Source: Acidimicrobiaceae bacterium
GTDB lineage: Bacteria > Actinomycetota > Acidimicrobiia > Acidimicrobiales > JAUTXP01
DNA: 64,000 bases
Direction of reading: 5' to 3'
Assembly (NCBI GenBank): GCA_030837965.1
Contig: JAUTXP010000004.1
Location: 1-64,000 of the forward strand
Of this stretch, positions 7,944 to 16,364 are shown piece by piece. Position 1 is the first letter of the stretch, and each line of letters starts with the position of its first letter. A program made the translations under genes and the position numbers. The notes under the pieces were generated by a model that saw only the letters and a list, made by a program, of their open reading frames with translations, did no database searches and had not been told where the DNA came from.

Positions 7944-10153
7944 CCGTGGCAACGAAGGCCGACGCAGAGGCTGAGGTGCGTTTGGCCGCGGGCGAGGAGC
8001 ATCGCTGGACGGTCGAAGCCGCGCCCGCCGACGGCGCCATCGGAGTGGCGTTCGAGGCCAGGATCGACGCGCCCGACCTGTCCGGGTCCATGTACTTCAT
8101 GGAGCTTCTGGTGGACGGCGTCCCGGTGGAGGCCTCGATTGATCGCCTTCGCCACCGTCTTCGCAACAAGGCCGCGGTGATCGAAGGCGAGCCCGCGCTG
8201 GCCTGGCAGCTTCCCGACATCGCCTGGCGGGTGGTGTACGCGCCCTCCTTCGATCCCGAGCACACCGGCGGGCACGGACCGGAGGGCTTTCGCTTCGTGC
8301 TCGACCTCGACGGGCTGGCCCGCGCCGGGAGCACCATCGCCATCCGGCGCCGTCAGGTCCCCTTCTGCGAAGCGGAGCTGGTGGTGCGCGGCCTGCGCAC
8401 CATCGACCTGCCTGCCGCCGACGAGCCGCCCGCCGACTGGGTGCTGGCCGACGACACCCTGCACATCACCGACGACGGGGCCGTACAGGTTGGCGGCGGC
8501 GCAGGTGGGGGCGCGGGCGCGGACGCGGTCTGGCGCACCAATGTGCGGGTGGGCCCAGCCGCCCGGCAGATCGGACCGGCGGGCTTGGAGTTCGACGGCC
8601 TTCGCATCGATCGACGAGCCACCATCGCTGACGGCCGGGTACACGTCACCGACCGCCTCACCAACACCACCGATCGAGACCTCGGCGTCGTGTTCGAGCA
8701 CGCGCTGGCTCTGCCCGCGCCCGCTCCTGAGGTGCGCCTGGGCGGGCCGGAGACGCCGGGCGTGGTGCGAGCCTGGGCCCCGTGGAACCCCACGTTGTTC
8801 GCGCCGCTCGGCCCTGTGTCGGTCGGCTTGGTGGTGGAGGACGATGCCCAGCGGGCCCAGTGCGTCTACCGCTATGACGGGGCCACCGGCACGGCCACGG
8901 CCCGAACAGAGCGGCTGGTCATCGGCGGGCGCGGCACCGTCGAGTTGACGACCGCGCTCTACGCCCTCCCCCACGCCGACTACTTCGACTTCGCCAACCG
9001 CATTCGTCAGGACTGGGGCGTGACCGTCACCCTCGACGGCCCGTACTGGTGGGGCTGGGTGCCGGAGACGGTGCTGCACCGCTCGGTCGACGAGCTGGCC
9101 GAGATCATCACGCGCACCGGCACCACGGCCGCGGTGACCGGAGGCGGGTGGGTGGACACGCTCAAGGGCGAGGCCGACCCCCGCACCATCGGCTTCGGCG
9201 TGGGCGTGGCCCATGAGTGGTTCGCCGACTACCGGCGCCGCCTGGCCGAGTCGGTGCGTCTGCTGCGCGGCGCCGCGCCGGACCTTCGCATCGCCGTGTA
9301 CGACCACATGTTCCTCACCACGTTGGAGGACGAGCCCGAGCAGTTCCGCGACTCGTGGATGATGAAGTCGACCACCGAGCGCCAGATCACGTCGTTCGCT
9401 CCCGAGTACAAGCCGGGCATGGGTGTGGTGCCCACGACCGACAACTCGTTCGGCCACACCTTCGCGGCCGAGATCGACCGTCAGATCGACGACCTCGGGT
9501 TCGACGGCATCTACTTCGACGAGACCAACTTCCCCAGCGGCGTGTTGGAGCGGTCGTTCTCGGTCGGCCATTGGGACGGCGTGAGCGGGACCGTCGACCA
9601 ACAGACGGGCGAGGTGGTGGAGCGCGTCGGCTACACGTGGCTGTTGGCGCGGGAGTACCAGAAGCGGCTGTTCGAGTCGCTTCGCAATCGGGGCGTGTGG
9701 GTCCTCGGCAACGGCCAGCCCCACACCACTGACGCCAACCGGGAGACGTGGCCCCGTTTCACCGAGACCCACGCCACCCTGCTGCGGGCCTACGAGGCCC
9801 ACCTCTACGCGCCGATGGCCTACTCGTTCGGGAGTTGGACGATGGCCGAGATCAGGGACCGCCTGCGGGTCGGGCTCGTGCCGTGCACAACCGGCCCCGA
9901 AGACGCCATCTGCGTGGTCCGGCACTTCTTCCCGATCACGCCCACCGAGCTGCACGCCGGGTGGATGAAGGGCCCCGAGCGGGTCATCGCCACCGAGGAC
10001 GGCCAGTATGGCTGGGACGGCGAGTTCAACTATCGACTGCTCCGCTTCGATGCGGACGGCATGGCCCTGACCCCCGAGGAGGGGGCGGCCGAGAGTGAGG
10101 TCAGTGTGCGTGTTCCCGAAGGCGGCGTGGCCGTGTTGGAGCGGCGGCCATGA
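7940..10153 (+). CDS. Large glycosidase-like protein
   Basis: 737 residues starting at the ATG that overlaps the previous stop; no signal peptide, so probably cytoplasmic. The N-terminal half is beta-sandwich-like. The C-terminal half (from about residue 370) looks like a TIM barrel of glycoside-hydrolase type, with acidic clusters at typical strand ends (AVYDHMFL, then FDGIYFDETNF). These Asp/Glu residues are candidate catalytic groups. I could not assign a numbered glycosidase family. Its place between a Gfo/Idh dehydrogenase and RidA suggests hydrolysis or modification of a glycoside or sugar derivative that enters the pathway. Assignment beyond a glycosidase-like fold is inference. Confidence 0.65.
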   Translation: MTVATKADAEAEVRLAAGEEHRWTVEAAPADGAIGVAFEARIDAPDLSGSMYFMELLVDGVPVEASIDRLRHRLRNKAAVIEGEPALAWQLPDIAWRVVYAPSFDPEHTGGHGPEGFRFVLDLDGLARAGSTIAIRRRQVPFCEAELVVRGLRTIDLPAADEPPADWVLADDTLHITDDGAVQVGGGAGGGAGADAVWRTNVRVGPAARQIGPAGLEFDGLRIDRRATIADGRVHVTDRLTNTTDRDLGVVFEHALALPAPAPEVRLGGPETPGVVRAWAPWNPTLFAPLGPVSVGLVVEDDAQRAQCVYRYDGATGTATARTERLVIGGRGTVELTTALYALPHADYFDFANRIRQDWGVTVTLDGPYWWGWVPETVLHRSVDELAEIITRTGTTAAVTGGGWVDTLKGEADPRTIGFGVGVAHEWFADYRRRLAESVRLLRGAAPDLRIAVYDHMFLTTLEDEPEQFRDSWMMKSTTERQITSFAPEYKPGMGVVPTTDNSFGHTFAAEIDRQIDDLGFDGIYFDETNFPSGVLERSFSVGHWDGVSGTVDQQTGEVVERVGYTWLLAREYQKRLFESLRNRGVWVLGNGQPHTTDANRETWPRFTETHATLLRAYEAHLYAPMAYSFGSWTMAEIRDRLRVGLVPCTTGPEDAICVVRHFFPITPTELHAGWMKGPERVIATEDGQYGWDGEFNYRLLRFDADGMALTPEEGAAESEVSVRVPEGGVAVLERRP

Positions 10154-10596
10154 GCGACTCCCAGCAAGAACGACAGGAAGGACAACAGCGACAGGGCGCG
10201 GACGGGCGCAGGCCGGTGTCCACCACCGAGGCCGCACCTCCTGCGGGTCCGTACTCGCAAGGCGTCGTCTTCAACGGCGTGCTCTATCTGGCCGGCCAGG
10301 GGCCGGTGACGCCGGACGGGCGACTGCTCACGGGCGCCTTCGCCGAACAGGCCCACCAGGTGTTCCGCAACCTGACCGCGGTGGCCAAGGCCGCGGGCGG
10401 CGACCTGCGCCGAGCGGTGCGCGTCGGTGTGTTCCTCACCGACCTCAGCGACTTCGCCGAGATGAACGAGATCTACCGCGAATACTTCAGCGAGCCGTTT
10501 CCCGTGCGCACCACGATCCAGTCCAACCTGCCCGGCTTCGCCATCGAGGTGGACGCCATCGTGGCCATGGACGCGGACGGCCCGGCCGAGAGCTGA
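10150..10596 (+). CDS. RidA-family enamine/imine deaminase
   Basis: 148 residues. After a Gln/Arg-rich leader of about 22 residues the RidA fold begins with the substrate-loop segment PAGPYSQGVVFNGVLYLAGQ, followed by RVGVFLTDLSDFAEMNEIY and the end FAIEVDAIVAM. The family hydrolyses reactive enamines/imines formed by PLP enzymes or deaminations. The catalytic Arg usually found before the conserved Glu appears as PVRTT, which is consistent with an active member. ATG overlaps the stop of the preceding gene. Its presence hints that a nitrogen-containing intermediate (amino sugar or amino acid) passes through the operon, in line with the amidohydrolase upstream. Confidence 0.88.
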   Translation: MSDSQQERQEGQQRQGADGRRPVSTTEAAPPAGPYSQGVVFNGVLYLAGQGPVTPDGRLLTGAFAEQAHQVFRNLTAVAKAAGGDLRRAVRVGVFLTDLSDFAEMNEIYREYFSEPFPVRTTIQSNLPGFAIEVDAIVAMDADGPAES

Positions 10597-10691
10597 CGGT
10601 TGCCCATGTCCGCGTCCGCCGTCCCCTTCGCCTTGGCCTTTGTCCGCGCCCTCGTTGACGACGGCGGGCTCGGCCGGTTGCCGCGGTGGGC

Positions 10692-11741
10692 ATGATCGTC
10701 GAGGCCCTCGACGCGCGCTCGCTGCCCGCCTACTTGGTGGGCCGGGGGCTGGTCGCCGACCTGGCCACGGTCACGGTCCGTCCGCTCACCGGCGGCGTGT
10801 CCAACACCGTCTTCCTCGTCGAGACCGACACCGCCCGCTGGGTGGTGAAGCAGTCGCTGCCCCGGCTGGCCGTGGCCGACGAGTGGCTGGCCAAGCAGGA
10901 GCGGCTGTTGACCGAAGGGGCGGCCCTGGAGGTGGCGGGCAAGCTGCTTCCCGGCATCGGGCCCGAGGTGGTGGACATGGACCACGACCGTTTCGTGCTG
11001 GTGATGACGGCCGCCCCGGCCGAGTGGGTCACGTGGAAGGAGCACCTGCTGTCCGGGCGGGTCGACGGCGGCGTGGCCCGGTTTCTGGGCGCGGCGCTGG
11101 GCGCGTGCCACGCCCGCACCACGGGCGACGCGGACGTGGCCGCCCGCTTCAACGACATGGAGGCGTTCGAACAGCTTCGGGTCGACCCCTACTACCGGAC
11201 CGTGGCCCGCCGCCGGCCCGAGTTGGCCCCCGCCATTGACGCCCTGATCGAGCGCATGCTGGCCACCCACACCTGCCTGGTGCATGGCGACTACTCGCCC
11301 AAGAACATCCTCGTGGGCGCCCGCGCAGGCGGAGACACGGGCGCGGGCACGGGATCACCAGAAGGGGCAGGCCCATGGGTCCTGGACTGGGAGGTGGCCC
11401 ACGTGGGCGACCCCGCCTTCGACCTCGGCTTCATGACCAGCCACCTCGTGCTCAAGGCCGTGCACCAGCCCGCCCTGGGCATGGAGCTGCGGGGCTGCGT
11501 CGACGCCCTGTGGGCCGCCTACTTCGAGGCCAACGCCGGCTCGTCCCGGCCTGACGCCGACCACGTGCTCGCCCACCTGGGCGCGCTGCTCGTGTCCCGG
11601 GTACACGGCAAGTCGCCGGTGGAGTACCTGGGCGACGAAGGCTGGGTACGAGCCGCGGGCCTGGGCACAGACCTGCTCTGCGGACGGCTGTCATCGCTCG
11701 AAGACGTGTGGTCGTCCGTGGGCTCGGCGGGCGCCCGATGA
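10692..11741 (+). CDS. APH-fold phosphotransferase (small-molecule kinase)
   Basis: 349 residues; a GTG two codons upstream (10686) is an alternative start. Protein-kinase-like aminoglycoside-phosphotransferase fold: the ATP-binding Lys in WVVKQSL, the catalytic loop LVHGDYSPKNILV (HGDxxxxN) and the metal-binding LDWEVAHVGDPAFDLG. A Gly/Thr-rich insertion separates the last two motifs. This fold is used by many metabolic kinases (methylthioribose, choline, homoserine) as well as resistance enzymes. In this operon a metabolic kinase is far more likely. The stop overlaps the enolase-like gene (ATGA), so the two products are probably made together. That suggests a phosphorylation followed by an enolase-type elimination. 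Confidence 0.85.
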   Translation: MIVEALDARSLPAYLVGRGLVADLATVTVRPLTGGVSNTVFLVETDTARWVVKQSLPRLAVADEWLAKQERLLTEGAALEVAGKLLPGIGPEVVDMDHDRFVLVMTAAPAEWVTWKEHLLSGRVDGGVARFLGAALGACHARTTGDADVAARFNDMEAFEQLRVDPYYRTVARRRPELAPAIDALIERMLATHTCLVHGDYSPKNILVGARAGGDTGAGTGSPEGAGPWVLDWEVAHVGDPAFDLGFMTSHLVLKAVHQPALGMELRGCVDALWAAYFEANAGSSRPDADHVLAHLGALLVSRVHGKSPVEYLGDEGWVRAAGLGTDLLCGRLSSLEDVWSSVGSAGAR

Positions 11742-13057
11742 CGGCGCTGATCACGCGGGTCGACGCGTGGGAGGCACTGGACTCGCGGGGCAACCCGACG
11801 GTCGCGTGTGCGGTCGAGGTGGCGGGCGGGCAAGGCCAGGCCGTGGTGCCATCAGGCGCGTCGACCGGCGCTCACGAGGCGGTTGAACTGCGCGACGGCG
11901 GCGACCGCTATGGCGGCAAGGGCGTGCTCGGCGCCGTCGCCAACGTCCAGACCGTGCTGGCCGAAGCCGTCACGGGCATCGACGCCGACGACCAGCACGC
12001 AGTGGACGAAGCTCTGCGCGCCGCCGACCCCACGCCCGGCTTCGGCCAGGTGGGGGCCAACGCGGTGCTGGCCGTGTCGCTGGCCGCGTGTCTGGCCGCG
12101 GCCGACGCCGAGCGCGTGCCGCTGTACCGGTGGCTGGCCGCGGGTAGCGCGGGCGCCACGCCGCTGCTCCCCCTCCCGATGGTGAACATCCTGTCGGGCG
12201 GGGCCCACGCGGGCGGCGCCATCGACGTGCAGGACTTCCTCGTGGTGCCGGTGGGGGCCGACTCGTTCGCCCAGGCCGTTGAATGGGCTTGGCGGGTGAG
12301 GCGGGCCGCGGCCGACCTGATGGACGCCGCGGGCCACGGCACCGCGTTGGTGGCGGACGAAGGCGGGCTGGCCGCGCCTTTCGCGTCCAACCGGGCCGCG
12401 CTGGAACTGCTGACCCAGGCCATCGAGCGCAGCGGACTGGCACCAGGCTCGGACGCGGCGGTGGCCATCGACGTGGCCGCCACCCAACTGGTCGACGGCG
12501 ACCGCTACGCGCTGGCGTCCGAAGGCCGCAGCCTCGGCGCCGACGAATGGGTGGCCGAGTTGGCCGACTGGTGCGCGCGCTTCCCCATCGTGTCCATCGA
12601 GGACCCGCTGGGCGAGGACGACTGGACCGGATGGGCCACCGCCACCAAGGCGCTGGGCCATGTGCAGGTGCTGGGCGACGACCTGTTCGTCACCAACACC
12701 GAGCGCCTGGCCCGCGGGGTGGAGGAGGGCATCGCCAACGCGGTGCTGGTGAAGCCGAACCAGACGGGCACCGTCTCGGGCGCGCGCCGAGTCGTCGACC
12801 TCGCCCAGCGGTCGGGCTACGCCACTGTCCTGTCGGCCCGGTCCGGTGAGACCGAGGATGCCTGGCTGGCCGACATGGCCGTGGGCTGGCGGACCGGTCA
12901 GATCAAGGTCGGCTCGGTGATGCGCTCGGAGCGCACGGCCAAGTGGAACCGGCTGCTGCGCATCGAGGCCGAGCTCGACCGGGCAGGGGGCAGCGACTAC
13001 GCAGGACGTGGGGCGCTCGAGCCCGCCATACGACTGGGCGCGCCGGGCGCGCCATGA
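11738..13057 (+). CDS. Enolase paralogue lacking the SHRSGE histidine
   Basis: 439 residues, the usual enolase length, with the fold conserved throughout: WEALDSRGNPTV, PSGASTGAHEAVELRD, GGAHAGG, ADEGGLAAPF, GDDLFVTN, VLVKPNQTGT and GQIK followed by RSERTAKWNRLLRIE. The catalytic-base Lys, the Glu of DEGG, metal Asp/Glu residues and the His of GGAHA are kept. The loop that in housekeeping enolases reads SHRSGETED reads SARSGETED here (Ala367), and GGAHAGG replaces the usual GGAHADN. Position in a catabolic operon, coupled to a kinase gene, together with these changes suggests a different phosphorylated or free hydroxy-acid substrate than 2-phosphoglycerate. It is probably not the glycolytic enolase, but a weak canonical activity cannot be excluded. 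Confidence 0.88.
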   Translation: MTALITRVDAWEALDSRGNPTVACAVEVAGGQGQAVVPSGASTGAHEAVELRDGGDRYGGKGVLGAVANVQTVLAEAVTGIDADDQHAVDEALRAADPTPGFGQVGANAVLAVSLAACLAAADAERVPLYRWLAAGSAGATPLLPLPMVNILSGGAHAGGAIDVQDFLVVPVGADSFAQAVEWAWRVRRAAADLMDAAGHGTALVADEGGLAAPFASNRAALELLTQAIERSGLAPGSDAAVAIDVAATQLVDGDRYALASEGRSLGADEWVAELADWCARFPIVSIEDPLGEDDWTGWATATKALGHVQVLGDDLFVTNTERLARGVEEGIANAVLVKPNQTGTVSGARRVVDLAQRSGYATVLSARSGETEDAWLADMAVGWRTGQIKVGSVMRSERTAKWNRLLRIEAELDRAGGSDYAGRGALEPAIRLGAPGAP

Positions 13058-13076
13058 CGAAGGACGAGGAGTGACG

Positions 13077-13865
13077 ATGAAGTTGATCAGCTATGAGCGC
13101 AACGGCGAGGCCCGGGTGGGCGTGGTGGAAGAGGGCCGGGTCACCGACGCGGGGACGAGCCTGTTCGACCTCCATCCCGGCGAGGAGGTGGGCGCCATCG
13201 ACGACGTCCGCGTGCTGGCGCCCGTTCCCCGCCCGGGCAAGATCGTGTGCGTGGGCCTCAACTACCGAGACCACGCCGAGGAGGCGGGCCAGCCCATCCC
13301 CGAGAGCCCCATCCTCTTCGCCAAGTTCGCCAACACCGTCATCGGACCGGACGCGCCCATCGTGCTGCCCGCGCCCGAGGTGTCGAGCCAGCCCGACTAC
13401 GAGGCCGAGCTGGGCGTGGTGATCGGCCGCACCGCGAGCAAGGTGTCCGTCGGCGACGCTCTCGACTTCGTGCTCGGCTACACGTGCATCAACGACGTGT
13501 CGGCGCGCGACCTCCAATTCGCCGACGGCCAATGGGTGCGGGGAAAGAGCGTCGACACCTTCTGCCCCATGGGCCCGTGGATCGTGACCGCCGACGAGGT
13601 GCCCGACCCGCAGGCCCTGGCCATCCGCTGCGTGCTGAACGGCGAGGTGGTGCAGGACTCGACCACCAAGGAGATGATCTTCACGGTGGCCGAGCTGGTC
13701 TCGTTCATCTCCCAGACCATCACCCTGGAGCCGGGCGACGTGATCGCTACCGGCACCCCGCCTGGGGTGGGCGTGGCCCGCACGCCGCAGTTGTTCCTGG
13801 CCGCGGGCGACGAGGTGCGGGTCGAGATCGACGGTGTCGGCGCCCTCGTCAACCCCGTCCGCTGA
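13077..13865 (+). CDS. Fumarylacetoacetate hydrolase-family protein
   Basis: 262 residues; the ATG at 13077 has a GAGGAG ribosome-binding site six bases upstream (a GTG two codons earlier is possible). The FAH fold is clear: GKIVCVGLNYRDHAEEAG, the metal ligands in DYEAELGVVIG and NDVSARDLQ, then the active-site Lys/Asp in RGKSVDTFCPMGPW and the end GDVIATGTPPGVG. The family cleaves C-C bonds of acylpyruvates or diketo acids, or hydrates and decarboxylates related compounds. Members in sugar-acid operons hydrolyse 2,4-diketo-3-deoxy acids to pyruvate plus a smaller acid. That reaction would fit this gene set, but no substrate is proven. Confidence 0.9.
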   Translation: MKLISYERNGEARVGVVEEGRVTDAGTSLFDLHPGEEVGAIDDVRVLAPVPRPGKIVCVGLNYRDHAEEAGQPIPESPILFAKFANTVIGPDAPIVLPAPEVSSQPDYEAELGVVIGRTASKVSVGDALDFVLGYTCINDVSARDLQFADGQWVRGKSVDTFCPMGPWIVTADEVPDPQALAIRCVLNGEVVQDSTTKEMIFTVAELVSFISQTITLEPGDVIATGTPPGVGVARTPQLFLAAGDEVRVEIDGVGALVNPVR

Positions 13866-13890
13866 GCACGCACGTTCAAGAGGAGAACCC

Positions 13891-14631
13891 ATGCGACTGG
13901 CCACATCGACATCGCCCGAGGTCGGCTCGCTCGACCCCGACGGCGTGGTGCTGGTGCTGCCCATCGGCTCGGTCGAGCAGCACAGCTACCACCTGCCCAT
14001 CGGCACGGACACGTTGGTGGTCGACGCCATCGCCCACCGGGTGGAGGAGCAGCGGCCTGCCACCGTGGTCCTCAGCCCGCCGCTGTGGTTCGGCGCGTCG
14101 GCCCACCACTTGGGCTTCCCCGGATCGACGTCGATCGGCGGGGAGCTGCTGCACAAGGTGGTGGTCGAGGTGTTGGCCGCCTACCACGAGTCGACCAAGA
14201 TCAGCCGGTTCCTGGTGCTGAACGGCCACGGCGGCAACGACCCGGGCATGAAGGTGGCCATGGAGCTGCTGCGCAGGCGGCTGCCCAACGTGCGGGGCAC
14301 GGCGGCCAACTACTGGGCGGCCATGTTCGACGGGATGAAGGCGGCCGGGGTCGAGGTGCCGCCCGACGGGCTCGGCCACGCGTGCGACGTGGAGACCTCG
14401 CTGGTGCTGGCCGTGGCGCCCGAGTTGGTGAAGATGGACCGGCTGGTGCCCGACCCCAGGCGAGCGGAGGAGTCGCCCTGGCTGGCCCGGGGCTGGGACT
14501 TCAAGGAGACCACCGACCACGGCGGGGTGGGCGACCCCACCGGCGCATCGGCCGAGTGGGGCGAGCAGATGGTGGGCCACGCCGTGGCCCGGCTGGCCCG
14601 GCTGTGCGACCAGCTTCTCGAAGAGCGGTGA
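13891..14631 (+). CDS. Creatininase-family amidohydrolase
   Basis: 246 residues with an AGGAG ribosome-binding site seven bases before the ATG. Metal-site motifs of the creatininase family are present: PIGSVEQHSYHLPIGTD (Glu, His, Asp), LNGHGGN and GLGHACDVETS (His, Glu). The family includes creatinine amidohydrolase, ring-opening lactamases/amidases and the mycofactocin peptidase MftE. No mycofactocin genes lie nearby, so a small cyclic amide or lactone-like substrate of the operon is more likely. The stop overlaps the start of the following SDR gene (GTGA). Confidence 0.88.
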   Translation: MRLATSTSPEVGSLDPDGVVLVLPIGSVEQHSYHLPIGTDTLVVDAIAHRVEEQRPATVVLSPPLWFGASAHHLGFPGSTSIGGELLHKVVVEVLAAYHESTKISRFLVLNGHGGNDPGMKVAMELLRRRLPNVRGTAANYWAAMFDGMKAAGVEVPPDGLGHACDVETSLVLAVAPELVKMDRLVPDPRRAEESPWLARGWDFKETTDHGGVGDPTGASAEWGEQMVGHAVARLARLCDQLLEER

Positions 14632-15458
14632 GCGAGCCGATGGGCGAGCGGATGGGCGAGCCGAGCGCAGCCAACGGCGGGCGGGCGGTGGTCGTCACCG
14701 GCGGGGCCGGGCCTGCGGTGGGCTCGGGCGTGGCCCTGGCCGTGGCCCGGCACGGTTTCCGGGTGTGGATCGCCGACCTCGACTTGAACGCGGCCAAGGC
14801 CATGGCCGAAGAGATTCGGGGCGAAGGCGGTCAGGCCGATTGTGTGCAGGTCGATACCGCCGACCCCGCCTCTGTCGCCGCGGCCATGGCCACGGTGGTG
14901 GAGGCCGAGGGCGGCGTGGTCCACGGCCTGGTCAACAGCGCAGGCATCGGCTTCAACGCCCTGGCCGCGGACATGGAGGTCGAGGACTTCGACCGCATCA
15001 TCGCCATCGACCTGCGGGGTCCGTGGCTGTGCGCCAAGGGCCTCATTCCGGCCATGGTCGCGGGCGGCGGCGGCAGCATCGTGCACATCGGCTCGGTTCA
15101 TGCGTTGGCCACCATCCCGACCCAGACCGCGTACGCGGCGGCCAAGGCCGGGCTGCACGGGATGGCCCGGGCCATCGCCGCCGACTACGGGGGCCACTGC
15201 ATCCGCTGCAACGTGGTCAACCCCGGCGCCGTGCCCAGCCGGGAGGCATACGGGGACGGGTCCCTCCCGGCCAAGGACCACTGGGTCGACTACATGGTGC
15301 GGTGCCAGCAGTTCCTGCACCAGGTGATCAACCCGCTCGACATCGGCAACGCCTGTGCCTTCTTGTTGGGCGACGGGGCCAAGTCGATCACGGGCCAGGC
15401 CATCACTGTCGACGCGGGCATGACCACTCTGTTGTGGAGCCATACGGAGGAGCTGTGA
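14628..15458 (+). CDS. SDR-family oxidoreductase
   Basis: 276 residues, a classical SDR distinct from the one at 4413-5285. The cofactor motif is TGGAGPAVGSG (a variant of TGxxxGxG), followed by NSAGIGF and the catalytic YAAAKAG; the C-terminus has GQAITVDAGMT. The GTG at 14628 overlaps the creatininase stop; ATGs at 14640 and 14652 lie in a short repeated DNA segment and are alternative starts. The end overlaps the lactonase gene by four bases. Coupling to the lactonase suggests that this enzyme oxidises a cyclic sugar to its lactone, or a deoxy-keto acid to a diketo acid. Both roles occur in non-phosphorylative sugar pathways. Confidence 0.9.
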   Translation: MSEPMGERMGEPSAANGGRAVVVTGGAGPAVGSGVALAVARHGFRVWIADLDLNAAKAMAEEIRGEGGQADCVQVDTADPASVAAAMATVVEAEGGVVHGLVNSAGIGFNALAADMEVEDFDRIIAIDLRGPWLCAKGLIPAMVAGGGGSIVHIGSVHALATIPTQTAYAAAKAGLHGMARAIAADYGGHCIRCNVVNPGAVPSREAYGDGSLPAKDHWVDYMVRCQQFLHQVINPLDIGNACAFLLGDGAKSITGQAITVDAGMTTLLWSHTEEL

Positions 15459-16345
15459 CCGTGCGCGCTGAGGTGGCCGCGGCCAACGTCAACTATCCGG
15501 AAGGGCCGATCGTCCTGCCCGACGGCGCCATCGCCTTTGTGGAGACGGGCTTGGCCCGCGTGTCGGCCTGGCGGGACGGCGCCGGCGTCGAGCCGCTGTG
15601 CGTCACCGGCGGCGGGCCCAACGGCTTGACCCTCGGATCGGACGGCATGGTCTACGTGGCCCAGAACGGCATCCCCATGGGCGACGTGCCGTTCGCCCCG
15701 CCTTCGGTGCAGCGGTTCGCGCTGGGCGGACAGGTCGAGGTGGTGGCCACAGTGGCCCGCGGGATGACGGGCGGGGCCGTGGGCCGGGTGGCGGCCAGCG
15801 GGCCCAACGACTTGGCCTTCGGGCCGGACGGCAGGCTGTACGTGAGCGACCCGGCGCGCGATCGGGCTGCGGGCCCGGGGCGGCTGCTGGTCTTCGGGGC
15901 CGACGACAGCGAGGTGCGGGTCGAGCTGGCCGGCGCCTACATCAACGGCGTCGGCTTCGACGCCGAGGGGCGGCTGCTGTGGGCCGAGTCCTACGACTGC
16001 TACATGGCCCGCCACGATGACGCCGACTCCAGCGGCTATCGCCGCTTCGCCGACCTGCCCGCCGACCACATGCCCGACGGCTTCGCCGCGGCCGAGGACG
16101 GGCGCATCTTCATCGCGACCTGCCACTCGCACGCCATCACCGTCATCAGCCCTGACGGCGAGGTGGTCGACATGATCACGCTCGACGCGGAGGCGGTGCC
16201 GTCCAACTGCTGCTTCGACGGGAGCGTGCTGTGGGTGACCGACTACACCACCGACCCGGCTGCCACGGGCAGGCTCTGGCGCGTGGAGACGGACGCGGTG
16301 GGCATCCCCCTCAACGCGGGAACGCTGTCGCCCCAAGCGCAGTGA
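15455..16345 (+). CDS. SMP-30/gluconolactonase-family protein
   Basis: 296 residues starting with a GTG that overlaps the SDR stop, preceded by GGAGGAG. Six-bladed propeller features: the N-terminal metal Glu in NYPEGPIVL, GGGPNGLTLGSDGMVYVAQNG, then GPNDLAFGPDGRLYVSD, INGVGFDAEGRLLWAE and the late MPDGFAAAEDGRIFIA. The family hydrolyses aldonolactones with a divalent metal. It is the last gene of the plus-strand run, with only 19 bases to the convergent gene that follows. The likely role is opening the lactone made by one of the dehydrogenases. Confidence 0.88.
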   Translation: MTVRAEVAAANVNYPEGPIVLPDGAIAFVETGLARVSAWRDGAGVEPLCVTGGGPNGLTLGSDGMVYVAQNGIPMGDVPFAPPSVQRFALGGQVEVVATVARGMTGGAVGRVAASGPNDLAFGPDGRLYVSDPARDRAAGPGRLLVFGADDSEVRVELAGAYINGVGFDAEGRLLWAESYDCYMARHDDADSSGYRRFADLPADHMPDGFAAAEDGRIFIATCHSHAITVISPDGEVVDMITLDAEAVPSNCCFDGSVLWVTDYTTDPAATGRLWRVETDAVGIPLNAGTLSPQAQ

Positions 16346-16364
16346 GGGGCAGCATTTCCGTGCG

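Noticed and set aside
10692-11741. Aminoglycoside resistance gene
   Set aside because: The fold is shared, but the gene is embedded and translationally coupled in a metabolic run, so a metabolic kinase is more likely.
11738-13057. Housekeeping enolase
   Set aside because: The active-site His is replaced by Ala, GGAHADN is altered, and the gene lies inside a catabolic run coupled to a kinase. It is better treated as a paralogue.
13891-14631. Mycofactocin peptidase MftE
   Set aside because: The family is the same, but no mftA, mftB, mftC or related gene is near; the broader creatininase-family call is safer.
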